From Lachnospiraceae bacterium (GTDB lineage Bacteria; Bacillota; Clostridia; Lachnospirales; Lachnospiraceae): DNA of 64,000 nt. Under the pieces are notes generated by a model that saw only the letters and a program-made list of their open reading frames with translations, was not told the origin of the DNA and searched no databases. The position numbers and the translations under genes were made by a program. Of the stretch, positions 25,748 to 36,426 are shown in pieces (the first letter of the stretch is position 1; every line of letters starts with the position of its first letter). The stretch lies in NCBI GenBank assembly GCA_017634975.1, contig JAGBMJ010000025.1, forward strand, positions 1 to 64,000. The letters are read 5' to 3'.

Positions 25748-26745
25748 TGCAGATCAATATTTATTATGGCGGACGGGGATTGATCGATGATCCGACGCTG
25801 TTTACACTCAAACGGATGACGGAAGTGTTTGAGGAACTGAACGTACGCGTGGCAAGGTACGATCTGTTTGAGCAGAAGAACAATATTACCACGCTGCCCA
25901 GGACCTTAAAGGAAGCAGACGGCATCCTGCTGGCGGCGACCGTGGAGTGGCATGGTGTGGGCGGACATATGGCGAGTTTTCTGGATGCCTGCTGGCTGTA
26001 CGGAGATAAGGAAAAGATCGCCAAGACCTATATGGCGCCGGTGGTGATGTCTACGACCTACGGGGAAAAGGAAGCGGAGCTGGATCTGGCGAATGCCTGG
26101 CAGTCGCTCGGAGGACAGATCTGCCCGGGGATCTCCGGCTATGTACCGGAGGAATCGGTACTCGAAAACAATAAGGAATACCAGAAGCTGATCGAAAAGA
26201 GCGCGGAGAATATCTACCGATGCATCAAACAGCAGACACAGCGCCTGCCGGCCAGTGTGATGGCGATCAAGGACATTACATACCGCACCAAGAATACGAC
26301 GCTGACGCAGCAGGAGACGGAGCAGCTTTCGGAGTATGCTTCCGATGATAAGTATGTGGCAAAGCAGAAGCAGGATATCAGTGAACTGGCACAGCTGTTT
26401 AAGGGAAAGATGGCGGGAAAGAACGAGCCGGGGACCGATCAGATCACAGCCATGTTCCGCAAGGTGTACAAACCGCAGGCCGGACTGACGATGAAATATA
26501 AGATCAATGTAAAGGGGCAGGCGAAACCGCTGATCATGCGTATCGAAGCCGCAAAACTGGAGATCGCCTATGGAGAAATGGTCTATCCGGATGTGGAACT
26601 CACGATGGACAGCAATACCCTGCAGGCGATCACGGAAGGACGCAAGACCTTCCAGGGCGGTTTTATGGAGGGAAGTATTCTCTCAAAAGGAAACTTCGGG
26701 GGACTCAAACAGCTGGATGCGCTGTTCCCGTTTATGGAAGAATGA
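25747..26745 (+). CDS. Flavodoxin-like/FMN-reductase-like protein with C-terminal SCP2 domain
   Basis: A 332-residue fusion. Residues 1-165 look like an NADPH-dependent FMN reductase or flavodoxin fold (INIYYGGRGL start, ILLAATVEWHGVGGHM at the flavin-binding loop, APVVMSTTYG). Residues about 230-330 match the SCP2 sterol-carrier-like lipid-binding fold (MKYKINVKGQAKPLIMRIEA, GGFMEGSILSKGNFGGL). The ATG shares one base with the preceding stop, so it belongs to the exonuclease-EAL-EAL-rhomboid run. The substrate is unknown; a flavin-dependent reaction on a hydrophobic ligand is a guess. Confidence 0.8.
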   Translation: MQINIYYGGRGLIDDPTLFTLKRMTEVFEELNVRVARYDLFEQKNNITTLPRTLKEADGILLAATVEWHGVGGHMASFLDACWLYGDKEKIAKTYMAPVVMSTTYGEKEAELDLANAWQSLGGQICPGISGYVPEESVLENNKEYQKLIEKSAENIYRCIKQQTQRLPASVMAIKDITYRTKNTTLTQQETEQLSEYASDDKYVAKQKQDISELAQLFKGKMAGKNEPGTDQITAMFRKVYKPQAGLTMKYKINVKGQAKPLIMRIEAAKLEIAYGEMVYPDVELTMDSNTLQAITEGRKTFQGGFMEGSILSKGNFGGLKQLDALFPFMEE

Positions 26746-26763
26746 GAACCCCCTGGTTTTCTC
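26741..26763. terminator. Possible shared terminator between convergent genes
   Basis: GAGAACC and GGTTTTCTC flank a short CCCT loop, overlapping the ends of the flavodoxin-SCP2 and HIT genes. T runs are short, so confidence is low. Confidence 0.35.
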
Positions 26764-27172
26764 AGCCGTCGATCTGTGCTTTCACCTGATCGAGTTCTTC
26801 GGCGCTCGGTTCGGTCGGCTTCCACAGGATGTTCTGACCGTCGTCTGCATAACGCGGGATCAGATGCAGGTGGAAGTGCATTACCGTCTGACCGGCGGTT
26901 TCACCGTTGTTCTGTACCAGATTGAACCCATCCGCGTGGAGATTCGCCTTCATTTTGGGGGCGATCTTTTTGGCTACGGAAATGGCGTCGCGTGCAGTAT
27001 CCTCCGGCAGGGAGAAGAAATCCTCGTAGTGATCCTTCGGAAGGATCAGTGCGTGTCCTTTGGTGGCCGGACCGAGATCGAGGATCACGCGGAAAGCGTC
27101 GTCCTCATAAATGGTTCTGGAAGGGATCTCCCCGTTTGCGATCTTGCAGAAAATACAGTTGGAATCTTTCAT
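26762..27172 (-). CDS. HIT-family (histidine triad) nucleotide hydrolase
   Basis: A 136-residue HIT protein, probably an Hint-like nucleoside phosphoramidase. The zinc-type start CIFCKIANGEIPS and the triad HFHLHLIP near residue 100 are typical. ATG 27172 follows GGAGG. It lies 19 bases after the murG stop on the same strand, so the two are likely one operon. Physiological substrate in bacteria is unsettled. Confidence 0.93.
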   Translation of the reverse strand: MKDSNCIFCKIANGEIPSRTIYEDDAFRVILDLGPATKGHALILPKDHYEDFFSLPEDTARDAISVAKKIAPKMKANLHADGFNLVQNNGETAGQTVMHFHLHLIPRYADDGQNILWKPTEPSAEELDQVKAQIDG

Positions 27173-27191
27173 ATTCTTATGCCTCCGGTTT

Positions 27192-28259
27192 TTATTGTTT
27201 TATGTTCTCTTCGATGAGACCGATGATGGTCTTGATGGAATTGTACTGCTGTGATTTTTCCATATTCTGGATATAGCTGTCACGGTTGAAATACAGCTCG
27301 TGCAGGGAATCTAAGAGAGAATCCTCATCCAGGCTCTCCTCGCGTAATACCATGCTATAGCCCTGGGATTCGAAGGATTCCGCATTCAGGATCTGGTCGC
27401 CGCGGCTCACGGACGCCGGAAGCGGGATCAGGAGGTTCGGCAGGCGCAGGGCCAGCAGTTCACAGATGGCGTTGGCACCGGCACGGGAAACCACAAGATC
27501 GGTAATGGAGAATAAGTCTTTCAACTCGGAACGTACGTATTCAAATTGTTTGTATCCCGGGGTACCGATCAGCAGATTGTCCATCTTTTCCTTGCCGCAG
27601 ATGTGGATGATCTGAAAATCCGGGAGCAGTTTCGGAAGGGCTTCGCGTATGACCTTATTGATCGCGCTGGCGCCCTGGCTGCCGCCCATGACCAGGATGA
27701 CCGGCTGGCTTTTGTGGAAGCCGCACAGTTCGTAAGCGGCATCCGGATCGCCATGCAGCAATTCCTCGCGGACCGGAGAACCGGTCAGGACCGCTTTATC
27801 CTTGGAGATATATTTTAAGGTTTCCGGAAAATTACAGCAGACTTTGTTTGCGACCGGGATACACAGCTTATTGGCCAGACCCGGGGTCAGATCGGATTCG
27901 TGGATGATGCAGGGGATCTTTAAAGAAGCCGCCGCACGGATCACGGGAACCGAAACAAAACCGCCTTTGGAAAAGACGATGTCCGGCTGGATCTGTCGGA
28001 GAAGTTTATGCGTTTCCCCGTATCCCTTGAGCACACGGAACGGATCGGTAAAATTCTTCGGATCAAAATAACGACGGAATTTACCGGTGGATACACCGTA
28101 ATAAGGGATGCCGAAATCGGAGATCAGCTTCTTCTCGATGCCGTCGTAGGAACCGATATAACTGATCTCATAATCCAGCGCCTGTAAGTGCGGGATCAGT
28201 GCCAGATTCGGGGTAACATGTCCGGCGGTACCGCCGCCCGTGAGTACGATCTTTTTCAT
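27192..28259 (-). CDS. murG: UDP-N-acetylglucosamine-N-acetylmuramyl-pentapeptide pyrophosphoryl-undecaprenol N-acetylglucosamine transferase
   Basis: MurG adds GlcNAc to lipid I, making lipid II on the inner face of the membrane. The 355 residues include the N-terminal acceptor loop TGGGTAGHVTPN, the second Gly-rich loop FSKGGFVSVP, VMGGSQGAS at the donor domain and the late SRAGANAICEL motif. It lies outside the usual dcw cluster, followed by a HIT gene. Its promoter (28354-28383) overlaps the divergent promoter of the DUF1846 gene, leaving a leader of nearly 90 bases. Confidence 0.95.
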   Translation of the reverse strand: MKKIVLTGGGTAGHVTPNLALIPHLQALDYEISYIGSYDGIEKKLISDFGIPYYGVSTGKFRRYFDPKNFTDPFRVLKGYGETHKLLRQIQPDIVFSKGGFVSVPVIRAAASLKIPCIIHESDLTPGLANKLCIPVANKVCCNFPETLKYISKDKAVLTGSPVREELLHGDPDAAYELCGFHKSQPVILVMGGSQGASAINKVIREALPKLLPDFQIIHICGKEKMDNLLIGTPGYKQFEYVRSELKDLFSITDLVVSRAGANAICELLALRLPNLLIPLPASVSRGDQILNAESFESQGYSMVLREESLDEDSLLDSLHELYFNRDSYIQNMEKSQQYNSIKTIIGLIEENIKQ

Positions 28260-28353
28260 ATAGCAACGCCTGCCTTTGTCCTCAGATTGTCCTTGTAAAC
28301 ATGTTACGATCCACAGCCTTTCGGGATGTGATCGTAATTAAAACATACCCTGC

Positions 28354-28383
28354 ATTATAACACAACTATTGCAGTAGGTACAA
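28354..28383 (-). promoter_or_regulatory. murG promoter, overlapping the divergent promoter
   Basis: On the minus strand: TTGTAC (28383-28378), 18-base spacer, TATAAT (28359-28354). Confidence 0.6.
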
Positions 28384-28397
28384 GGTTGTGATAAAAT
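28369..28397 (+). promoter_or_regulatory. Promoter of the DUF1846 gene
   Basis: TTGCAG at 28369-28374, 17-base spacer, TAAAAT at 28392-28397. Its -35 region lies inside the murG promoter on the opposite strand, so the two polymerases compete for the same DNA. Confidence 0.65.
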
Positions 28398-28447
28398 ATT
28401 TCCGTTTATTGGGGATATTTTATTGCTTTTATACAGGAGACATGAAA

Positions 28448-29932
28448 ATGCAGAAGGCCGGTTTTGATAACGAGAAATATCTGACGCTGCAGTCGGAGAA
28501 GATACAGGAGAGGATCCGTAATTTCGGAGGGAAGCTATATCTGGAGTTCGGAGGCAAACTGTTTGATGATTTTCATGCATCCCGTGTGCTGCCGGGATTC
28601 CAGCCGGATTCTAAGATCCGCATGCTCAATACGATGAAGGACGATGCAGAGATCGTGATCGTGATCAACGCTTCGGATATCGAAAAGAACAAGGTGCGCG
28701 GGGATCTGGGCATTACCTATGATATGGATGTGCTGCGTCTGATCGATGCGTTCCGTGATTACGGTCTGTATGTGGGCAGCGTGGTGCTGACCCAGTTTGC
28801 AGAGCAGCCGGCGGCGATCGCCTATCAGAAAAAACTGGAGACGCTTGGGATCAAGGTGTACCGGCATTATCCCATTCCGGGGTATCCAGCGAATATCCAG
28901 TTCATCGTAAGTGATGACGGCTACGGAAAGAACGAATATATCGAGACCACGCGTTCCCTGGTGGTGGTGACGGCTCCGGGACCGGGCTCCGGCAAGATGG
29001 CCACCTGTCTGTCCCAGCTGTATCACGAATACAAGCGTGGTGTGAAGGCAGGATATGCAAAGTATGAGACCTTCCCAATCTGGAACATTCCTTTAAAGCA
29101 CCCGGTCAATCTGGCGTATGAAGCGGCTACGGCGGACTTGAATGATGTGAATATGATCGACCCGTTCCACCTGGAAGCTTACGGGGAACAGACGGTAAAT
29201 TATAACCGGGATGTGGAAGTGTTCCCGGTGCTGAACGCGATGTTTGAAAAGATCATGGGAGAATCCCCGTACAAGTCTCCCACGGATATGGGTGTAAATA
29301 TGGCGGGAAATGCGATCGTGGATAATGCGATCGTGGAGAAGGCCTCCCGACAGGAGATCCTCCGCCGTTACTACAATACACTGTGCCTGCGCAGACAGGG
29401 GAATGCGGATGACGCACAGGTGATGAAGCTGGAACTCCTGATGAAGCAGGCCGGCATCACCGAGGAGGATCGGCCGGTGATCGGCGCGGCACGTCTCAAG
29501 GCGGAGATGACCGGGGCACCGGCAGCCGCTATGGAACTGCCGGACGGCAGTATCGTGACCGGACGTACCAGTGATCTGCTGGGTGCTTCGGCGGCGCTGC
29601 TTCTGAATGCATTAAAGACCCTGGCCGGTATTCCGGATGATGCGAAACTGATCTCGCCGGAAGTCATCGACCCGATCCAGAACCTGAAAATAAACAGTCT
29701 GGGCAGCCACAATCCGCGGCTGCATACCGATGAGGTGCTGATCGCCCTGTCCGTATGCGCAGCAACCGATGAAAGGGCGGCACAGGCACTGGCACAGCTG
29801 AAGAATCTGAAAGGCCTGGAGGTACACACTTCCGTCATCCTCTCGCAGGTAGATACGAGTACCTTCCGGAAACTGGGTGTGAACCTGACCAGTGAGCCGC
29901 ATTACCAGACGAAGAAACTGTATCACAGATAA
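28448..29932 (+). CDS. DUF1846-family protein
   Basis: A 494-residue cytosolic protein of the DUF1846 family, widespread in Firmicutes and structurally known but functionally unassigned. Conserved stretches include [15 protein letters not shown] at the start, [36 protein letters not shown] (a P-loop-like glycine region) and [15 protein letters not shown] chose ATG 28448, seven bases after AGGAGA; the ATG six bases earlier is too close to it. FtsH follows 22 bases later, suggesting co-transcription. Confidence 0.9.
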   Translation: MQKAGFDNEKYLTLQSEKIQERIRNFGGKLYLEFGGKLFDDFHASRVLPGFQPDSKIRMLNTMKDDAEIVIVINASDIEKNKVRGDLGITYDMDVLRLIDAFRDYGLYVGSVVLTQFAEQPAAIAYQKKLETLGIKVYRHYPIPGYPANIQFIVSDDGYGKNEYIETTRSLVVVTAPGPGSGKMATCLSQLYHEYKRGVKAGYAKYETFPIWNIPLKHPVNLAYEAATADLNDVNMIDPFHLEAYGEQTVNYNRDVEVFPVLNAMFEKIMGESPYKSPTDMGVNMAGNAIVDNAIVEKASRQEILRRYYNTLCLRRQGNADDAQVMKLELLMKQAGITEEDRPVIGAARLKAEMTGAPAAAMELPDGSIVTGRTSDLLGASAALLLNALKTLAGIPDDAKLISPEVIDPIQNLKINSLGSHNPRLHTDEVLIALSVCAATDERAAQALAQLKNLKGLEVHTSVILSQVDTSTFRKLGVNLTSEPHYQTKKLYHR

Positions 29933-29954
29933 TATTTGGAAAAGAGGTATTCAG

Positions 29955-32390
29955 ATGCCCGAATACAATAACAATCCGCAGGGCGGAGGAAACGAAGAAA
30001 ACAATCCGAACAAAGGAAACAACAACGGCAATAACGGGAATAACAACGGGAACGGCACCAGCCGCGGCCCCAATATCCTGGCGTTTATCGTTGTGACCAT
30101 GCTGGCGCTTCTGTTCATCAGCTGGTTTGTGAACCGCTCGGCGGCTTCGGCGGAAGAGCTCAGCTATAATGAGTTCCTGACGATGGTGGCAAGCGGCAAG
30201 GTAGAGAGCGTGGAGATCCAGTCGGACCGTATCCTGATCGAAACGAAGCGCGGCGATGGTGCGGCATCGGCAGGCGCCAACTACAGCTATTTCACCGGGT
30301 TGGCGGAGGAAGTGGAAACGGTCACGAACCGTATGATCGATGCCAACGTGAAGGTGCAGACCAAGGTGGAGGACGGCAGCAGCCTGATCCTGAATCTGGT
30401 GCTGACCTATGTGCTGCCGATCGTGCTGCTGTGGGTGCTGATGGGCTTTCTGTTCCGGCGGATGGAGCGCGGCGGCGGTTTCGGTTTCGGTGTGGGACGC
30501 ACCACGGCGAAAATGTATGAAGGCAAAGAGACCGGCATCACCTTTAAGGACGTGGCCGGTGAGGATGAAGCGAAGGAGTCCCTGGTCGAGATCGTGGACT
30601 TCCTGCACAATCCGACGAAATACTCCAAGATCGGTGCGAAGATCCCTAAGGGTGCCTTACTCGTAGGCCCTCCGGGAACCGGTAAGACACTGCTGGCAAA
30701 AGCAGTAGCCGGGGAAGCGGGCGTGCCGTTCTTCTCTCTGGCGGGCTCCGACTTTGTTGAACTGTATGTCGGTGTGGGTGCATCCCGTGTGCGTGATCTG
30801 TTTAAGGAAGCAGAAAAGAGTGCACCGTGTATCATCTTTATCGACGAGATCGATGCCATCGGACGCAGCCGTGATTCTAAATACGGCGGCGGTAATGATG
30901 AGCGTGAGCAGACATTGAACCAGCTGCTTTCCGAGATGGACGGCTTTGATGCCAAGAGCGGGATCATCCTGCTGGCAGCGACCAACCGGCCGGAAGTACT
31001 GGATAAGGCACTTTTACGACCGGGACGTTTTGACCGCCGTATCATCGTGGAAGAGCCGGATCTGAAAGGACGTGTGGAGATCCTGAAAGTGCATTCCAAG
31101 GATGTGCTGATGGATCAGACTGTTAATCTGGACGAGATCGGTCTGGCTACGGTCGGTGCCGTGGGTGCGGATTTGGCCAATATGATCAATGAAGCAGCGA
31201 TCCTGGCCGTCAAGAACGGCAGGGAATATGTGAGCCAGAAGGATCTGCTGGATGCCGTGGAACTGGTGAGCATGGGTAAGGAGAAGAAAGACCGTATCCT
31301 GTCCCGTCAGGAGCGGCGTATCGTATCCTATCACGAAGTGGGGCACGCGCTGATCCACGCGCTGCAGACCAATTCGGAACCGGTACAGAAGATCACGATC
31401 ATCCCGAGAACCATGGGTACCCTTGGATATGTATTGAGCTATCCGGAAGAAGAAAAATTCATGCAGACCGAGAAGGAGCTGCGTTCCGAGCTGGTCAGCC
31501 TGCTGGCCGGCCGTGCTGCCGAGGATATCGTATTTGATACGGTGACCACGGGCGCGGCAAACGATATCGAAAAAGCGACCCGTATCGCCAGAGCGATGGT
31601 AACCCGCTTCGGTATGACCAAGCGCTTCGGTATGATGGGGATCGAAACCGTTCAGGATGAGTACTTAAACCGCAACACTGTGATGAACTGTGCGGACGAG
31701 ACGGCTGCCGGTGTGGATGAAGAAGTGATGGCGCTGATCAAGAGCAGTTATGCACAGGCGAAGCAGCTGCTCGAAGAGAACCGTCACGTGATGGATAAGA
31801 TCGCAGAGTATCTGGTGGAGAGAGAGACGATCACCGGACACGAGTTTATGGAGATCTACTGCCGTGAGAAGGGCATCCCGATGCCGGAGAAGGAAGCAGG
31901 CAGCGAGAAGCCGGCCGTGATTGACGGCGGGCGGAGCAATGAGCCGGAGATGACCGAGGATGGCAAGGAGATCATTTCCGTAAAACGCGGACGTGATTCG
32001 GAAGGCTATCACGCAAAGCTCGGCAATCCGGAACAGAGGGCACAGGCGGCGAATGCCGTACCGGTGCAGCCGCCGCAGATGAGCGGGCAGCAGCCGGAAG
32101 CACAACAGCCGGTGCCCCCGATGCCGCAGCCGGTAAATCCTCAATCATCGGCAACATCCCCGGTATCCGGAACACCGAGTACGGAAGTGCAGCAACCGCT
32201 GGGATCGCTGTCAAACGAACCGGCGGCAGAGACACCGGACAAACAGGAAGACCTGCCTGACAGCAAATCTATTGAGTCCGCTCCGGAAACGCCGGCGGCG
32301 GAAAAAGCACCGGCAGAGCAGCCGGAGGAAGATCCGTTTGCGGCAGAATTTAAAAAACGGGCATACAAAGCACCGGATGATACCGAATGA
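29955..32390 (+). CDS. ftsH: ATP-dependent zinc metalloprotease FtsH
   Basis: An 811-residue membrane protease that degrades misfolded membrane and regulatory proteins. It has two membrane helices (about 37-60 and 150-175), AAA motifs GPPGTGKT near 237 and FIDEIDAIG, the second region of homology, and zinc site HEVGH near 460. Both ends are unusual: the first 35 residues are Asn/Gly-rich, and the last 150 (after about 655) are a Pro/Gln/Glu-rich disordered tail. ATG 29955 follows AGAGGT. It is followed by uvrC six bases on. Confidence 0.95.
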   Translation: MPEYNNNPQGGGNEENNPNKGNNNGNNGNNNGNGTSRGPNILAFIVVTMLALLFISWFVNRSAASAEELSYNEFLTMVASGKVESVEIQSDRILIETKRGDGAASAGANYSYFTGLAEEVETVTNRMIDANVKVQTKVEDGSSLILNLVLTYVLPIVLLWVLMGFLFRRMERGGGFGFGVGRTTAKMYEGKETGITFKDVAGEDEAKESLVEIVDFLHNPTKYSKIGAKIPKGALLVGPPGTGKTLLAKAVAGEAGVPFFSLAGSDFVELYVGVGASRVRDLFKEAEKSAPCIIFIDEIDAIGRSRDSKYGGGNDEREQTLNQLLSEMDGFDAKSGIILLAATNRPEVLDKALLRPGRFDRRIIVEEPDLKGRVEILKVHSKDVLMDQTVNLDEIGLATVGAVGADLANMINEAAILAVKNGREYVSQKDLLDAVELVSMGKEKKDRILSRQERRIVSYHEVGHALIHALQTNSEPVQKITIIPRTMGTLGYVLSYPEEEKFMQTEKELRSELVSLLAGRAAEDIVFDTVTTGAANDIEKATRIARAMVTRFGMTKRFGMMGIETVQDEYLNRNTVMNCADETAAGVDEEVMALIKSSYAQAKQLLEENRHVMDKIAEYLVERETITGHEFMEIYCREKGIPMPEKEAGSEKPAVIDGGRSNEPEMTEDGKEIISVKRGRDSEGYHAKLGNPEQRAQAANAVPVQPPQMSGQQPEAQQPVPPMPQPVNPQSSATSPVSGTPSTEVQQPLGSLSNEPAAETPDKQEDLPDSKSIESAPETPAAEKAPAEQPEEDPFAAEFKKRAYKAPDDTE

Positions 32391-32396
32391 TAATGT

Positions 32397-34268
32397 ATGA
32401 GTGAGCATACGGAAGAAAAATTTAACGTGGCGGAGGAGCTGAAAAAGCTCCCCCACCGCCCGGGTGTGTATCTGATGCACGATGCGGAGGATACGATCAT
32501 TTATGTAGGTAAGGCCGTCAATCTGAACAACAGAGTGCGGTCTTATTTTCGTGAAAAGATCGGGCGTGGACCAAAGATCGACAAGATGGTCAGCCTGATC
32601 GACCGCTTTGACTACATCGTCACCGATTCCGAACTGGAAGCACTGGTGCTGGAGAACAATCTGATCAAAGAGTACCGGCCGAAGTACAATACGATGCTGC
32701 GGGATGACAAGACCTACCCCTACATCCGTGTGTCGGTGACGGAAGCCTATCCGCGGGTGACCCTGACACGCCAGATGAAAAAGGACAAGGCGAAATATTA
32801 CGGGCCCTATACCAGTGCGCTGGCGGTGCGGGAGACCATCGATCTGTTAAACAGGATCTACGGACTGCGCACCTGCAATCGTTCGCTGCCGAAGGAGATC
32901 GGAAAAGGCAGGCCGTGCCTTAACTATCACATCGGGCAGTGCTGCGGACCGTGTATCAAAGACCGGGTATCGCAGGAGCAGTACCGCGAACGTCTGCAGG
33001 GGGCGCTGGCTTTTCTGGGCGGGGATCACGCCCCGGTGATCCGGGAACTGCAGGCGAAGATGCAGGAAGCATCCGACCGCATGGAGTTTGAAGAAGCGAT
33101 CCGCTACCGGGATCTTTTGGAAAGCGTGAAGAGCATCACGGAAAAGCAGAAGATCGAGGATATGGATCAGGAGGACAAGGACATCGTGGCGCTGGCCAGA
33201 GATGAGCAGGACTGCGTGGTGCAGGTCTTCTTCATCCGGTCCGGCCGTATGGTGGGGCGTGAGCATTACTATATGAACCAGACGGAAGGGGAGAGCAGCG
33301 AAAGCATCCTGACCGGTTTTATCAAGCAGTTCTATGCCGGTACGCCCTTTATCCCGAGGGAGATCATGACGTGCGAAGAGAGCAGCGAACGGGAAGTGAT
33401 CGAACAGTGGCTGTCGGAGAAGAAGGGCAGCCGCGTGTATCTGCGCACGCCCAAGATCGGACAGAAGGAGAAGCTGGTGGAGCTGGCGGCGCACAACGCC
33501 GAGATCGTGCTCTCGCAGGATAAGGAAAAGATCAAGCGGGAGGAGGGGCGTACCATCGGGGCGGTGCGGGAACTGGAGCACCTGCTCGGGATGGAAGGGC
33601 TGGATAGGATGGAGTCCTACGATATCTCCAATATCAGCGGTTATGAGAATGTCGGTTCCATGGTGGTGTACGATAAAGGGAAACCGAAACGGAGCGATTA
33701 CCGCAAGTTCCGCATCCGGACCGTCAGCGGGGCAGATGACTATGCCAGTATGCGGGAGGTGCTGACGAGGCGGTTCACCCACGGGCTGAAGGAAAGAGAG
33801 GAAGCCGGAGCGGGGGGAGGAGGCCATTTCGATGTGTTTCCGGATATCATACTGATGGATGGCGGCCGCGGGCAGGTCAATATCGCCCTGGAGGTCCTAA
33901 GGAGCCTGCAGCTCGAGATCCCGGTCTGCGGTATGGTGAAGGACGACAACCACCGCACGAGGGGGCTGTACTACAATAACGAGGAGATCCCCATCGATAA
34001 GGATAGTGAGGCTTTTAAGCTGCTCACGCGGATCCAGGATGAGGTGCACCGTTTTGCCATCGAATATCACCGTTCCCTGCGCACCAAAGAGCAGGTACAC
34101 TCCGTTCTGGACGATATCCCCGGCGTGGGACCGATGCGCCGCCGCTCCCTGATGAAGGCCTTTGCCTCCATTGACGAGATCCGTGAGGCTTCCATGGAAC
34201 TTCTGATGGAGAAAGGGAATCTGCCGCGCAATACGGCGGAAGCCGTGTACGGGTTCTTTCACAGGTAA
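32397..34268 (+). CDS. uvrC: Excinuclease ABC subunit C
   Basis: UvrC makes both incisions in nucleotide excision repair. The 623 residues show the GIY-YIG domain ([10 protein letters not shown]...[18 protein letters not shown]), a Cys cluster ([13 protein letters not shown]), the UVR motif near 215-245, the RNase H-like endonuclease domain ([20 protein letters not shown]) and a C-terminal HhH region ([16 protein letters not shown]). No ribosome site is clear; the start is six bases after the ftsH stop, so coupling is probable. Confidence 0.95.
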   Translation: MSEHTEEKFNVAEELKKLPHRPGVYLMHDAEDTIIYVGKAVNLNNRVRSYFREKIGRGPKIDKMVSLIDRFDYIVTDSELEALVLENNLIKEYRPKYNTMLRDDKTYPYIRVSVTEAYPRVTLTRQMKKDKAKYYGPYTSALAVRETIDLLNRIYGLRTCNRSLPKEIGKGRPCLNYHIGQCCGPCIKDRVSQEQYRERLQGALAFLGGDHAPVIRELQAKMQEASDRMEFEEAIRYRDLLESVKSITEKQKIEDMDQEDKDIVALARDEQDCVVQVFFIRSGRMVGREHYYMNQTEGESSESILTGFIKQFYAGTPFIPREIMTCEESSEREVIEQWLSEKKGSRVYLRTPKIGQKEKLVELAAHNAEIVLSQDKEKIKREEGRTIGAVRELEHLLGMEGLDRMESYDISNISGYENVGSMVVYDKGKPKRSDYRKFRIRTVSGADDYASMREVLTRRFTHGLKEREEAGAGGGGHFDVFPDIILMDGGRGQVNIALEVLRSLQLEIPVCGMVKDDNHRTRGLYYNNEEIPIDKDSEAFKLLTRIQDEVHRFAIEYHRSLRTKEQVHSVLDDIPGVGPMRRRSLMKAFASIDEIREASMELLMEKGNLPRNTAEAVYGFFHR

Positions 34269-34278
34269 CTTGGCGGGC

Positions 34279-34390
34279 GAGCCATGGGGACGGTTCCTGG
34301 AGCCACGGGGACGGTTCTTGTGGCAACAAGATCAAAGATCTTTAGCCACAAGAACCGTCCCCGTGGCTCCAGGAACCGTCCCCGTGGCTC
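34279..34390. repeat. 112-bp near-perfect hairpin of GGGGACGGTTC repeats
   Basis: Arms 34279-34324 and 34345-34390 (46 bases each) are reverse complements with one mismatch. Each arm holds two tandem copies of GAGCCACGGGGACGGTTC, and the 20-base loop has its own AAGATC/GATCTT stem. Such GGGGACGGTTC palindromes recur in clostridial genomes and resemble REP-type elements mobilised by IS200-like transposases (from memory). It ends four bases before the hprK -35 box and may also terminate uvrC transcription. Confidence 0.85.
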
Positions 34391-34394
34391 ACCC

Positions 34395-34423
34395 TTGACA
34401 ACATACATATACCAACATAAAAT
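34395..34423 (+). promoter_or_regulatory. Sigma-A promoter of hprK
   Basis: Consensus TTGACA at 34395-34400, 17-base spacer, TAAAAT at 34418-34423. Its upstream edge abuts the long hairpin repeat. Confidence 0.8.
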
Positions 34424-34471
34424 AGGTAGAAATGGACAAATCATACAGTTAATTTACAGGAGGTTTCGACT

Positions 34472-35401
34472 ATGGCCAGTATCAGTCTGCAGCGTTTGAT
34501 CGATAAGCAGAAAATGACAAATCTTACGGAAGAGATCGATATCAGCGGGATCAAGATCACCCAGCCGGATATCAACCGTCCCGGCATTCAGCTGACGGGA
34601 TATATGGAGCATTATGATGCGACGCGTCTGCAGATCATGGGGTTTGTGGAGTGTTCCTATATGGAATCCCTTTCGGACGAGCAGAAGAAGCCGATCTACG
34701 AAAGGATATTGAGCAATAAGACACCGGCATTTGTATTCTGCCGCGATCTGATGCCGGATCCGCTGTTTAAGGAAACGGCCATTAAGTACGGCGTGCCCCT
34801 GTTATCCACTTCGAAGGCGACTTCCACCTTTATGGCAGAGGTCATCCGATGGCTGAACGCAAAACTTGCTCCCTGCATTACCGTACACGGTGTGCTGGTC
34901 GACGTATACGGTGAAGGGGTGCTGATCACGGGTGAGAGCGGTATCGGTAAGAGTGAGGCGGCGCTGGAGCTGATCAAGCGCGGACACCGTCTGGTTACCG
35001 ATGATGTGGTGGAGATCCGTAAGGTATCCGAGGAGACGCTGATCGGAACGGCACCGGCCGTAACCAAGCATTTCATCGAGATCCGCGGTATCGGTATCGT
35101 GGATGTGAAGATGCTTTTCGGTGTGCAGTCTGTTAAAGAGGATCAGGAGATCAATCTGGTGATCAAGCTTTCCGAGTGGTCGAAGGATAAGGAATATGAC
35201 CGTATCGGTATGGAAGAGGAGTATGTGGAATATCTGGGCAATAAGGTTGTCTGCCACAATATCCCGATCCGTCCGGGACGTAATACCGCACTGATCTGTG
35301 AATCGGCGGCGATCAACCACAGACAGAAGAAGATGGGGTACAATGCGGCAGAGGAGCTGTACAAGCGCGTACAGGCATCCCTGGAGAAAAAGGTGGAGTA
35401 A
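34472..35401 (+). CDS. hprK: HPr kinase/phosphorylase
   Basis: This 309-residue enzyme phosphorylates HPr and Crh on the regulatory serine according to glycolytic state, controlling catabolite repression. Visible are the P-loop GESGIGKSEAALEL near 154, the catalytic HRLVTDDVVEI, and the family signature FIEIRGIGIVDVK. ATG 34472 follows AGGAGGT. It heads a run with glk and murB, and a Crh-like substrate is encoded 7 kb downstream. Confidence 0.96.
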   Translation: MASISLQRLIDKQKMTNLTEEIDISGIKITQPDINRPGIQLTGYMEHYDATRLQIMGFVECSYMESLSDEQKKPIYERILSNKTPAFVFCRDLMPDPLFKETAIKYGVPLLSTSKATSTFMAEVIRWLNAKLAPCITVHGVLVDVYGEGVLITGESGIGKSEAALELIKRGHRLVTDDVVEIRKVSEETLIGTAPAVTKHFIEIRGIGIVDVKMLFGVQSVKEDQEINLVIKLSEWSKDKEYDRIGMEEEYVEYLGNKVVCHNIPIRPGRNTALICESAAINHRQKKMGYNAAEELYKRVQASLEKKVE

Positions 35402-35484
35402 ATCCGAAGCAGAAAGATGCCTTTGGATATTCGCAGGGGGGAGCCCATGCGATGTGGTGGAAACGATACATTGGGAGAAGAACA

Positions 35485-36423
35485 ATGGCAAAAGTAATCT
35501 TTGGTGTAGATCTGGGTGGCACGACCGTCAAAATGGGATATTTTGATACGGAAGGCAATGTAAAGGATAAGTGGGAGATCCCCACCCGTAAGGAGAATAA
35601 CGGCAGCCGCATACTGCCGGACATTGCAGAATCCATCAAAAAGAAGATGGCAGAGCAGGGGATGGAAAAGGATGATGTGATCGGTGTGGGGATCGGCGTA
35701 CCGGGACCGGTGGATGCCAGCGGCGTGATCTATAAGGCAGCCAATCTGGGCTGGGATGTTTTCTCTGTTAAAGAGGAACTGGCGGTACTGCTGGGCGGGA
35801 TTCCCGTGGAAGCAGGAAATGATGCAAATGTGGCAGCTCTGGGCGAGATGTGGCAGGGCGGCGGACGCGGCTATAAGAATCTGGTGGCAGTGACACTGGG
35901 AACCGGCGTGGGCGGCGGTATCATCGTGGAGGGAAAGATCCTGACCGGTGCGACCGGTGCCGGCGGCGAGATCGGGCATATCCATATCGTGGATGATGAG
36001 CCGGAGACATGCGGCTGCGGCAATCACGGCTGCCTGGAGCAGTATGCATCCGCAACAGGGATCGCACGTCTGGCCAGGAGAAGACTGGCAGTCGATGATA
36101 AGGAATCGGTACTGCGCAGCGGCGAGATCTCTGCAAAGACGGTATTTGATGCGGTAAAAGCCGGGGATGCGCTGGCAAAGGAAGTGGCAGAAGAGTTTGG
36201 CATGTATCTCGGAAAAGGACTGGCGGCTGTAGCCTGTGTAGTCAATCCGGAGATCTTCGTGATCGGCGGCGGTGTGTCCAAGGCCGGCGAGGTATTGTTT
36301 GATTATATTGTGGATGAGTATAAGAAATACGTGTTCCGCGGCAGCAGGGAGGCGAAGTTTGCTCTGGCAACCCTGGGCAATGATGCCGGGATCTACGGCG
36401 CAGCAAAGCTGGTTTTGGGTTAA
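35485..36423 (+). CDS. glk: ROK-family glucokinase
   Basis: A 312-residue sugar kinase making glucose-6-phosphate. It has the phosphate motif FGVDLGGTTVKMG, the metal/sugar motif GTGVGGGIIVEGK, and the ROK zinc signature CGCGNHGCLEQYAS near 175-190. ATG 35485 follows TTGGGAGAAG. It lies between hprK and murB, linking glycolytic flux to the HPr kinase. Confidence 0.93.
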   Translation: MAKVIFGVDLGGTTVKMGYFDTEGNVKDKWEIPTRKENNGSRILPDIAESIKKKMAEQGMEKDDVIGVGIGVPGPVDASGVIYKAANLGWDVFSVKEELAVLLGGIPVEAGNDANVAALGEMWQGGGRGYKNLVAVTLGTGVGGGIIVEGKILTGATGAGGEIGHIHIVDDEPETCGCGNHGCLEQYASATGIARLARRRLAVDDKESVLRSGEISAKTVFDAVKAGDALAKEVAEEFGMYLGKGLAAVACVVNPEIFVIGGGVSKAGEVLFDYIVDEYKKYVFRGSREAKFALATLGNDAGIYGAAKLVLG

Positions 36424-36426
36424 GCT

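Noticed and set aside
29892..29954. Upstream in-frame start for ftsH
   Set aside because: It overlaps the preceding gene and gives 21 unrelated residues; ATG 29955 has the ribosome site AGAGGT.
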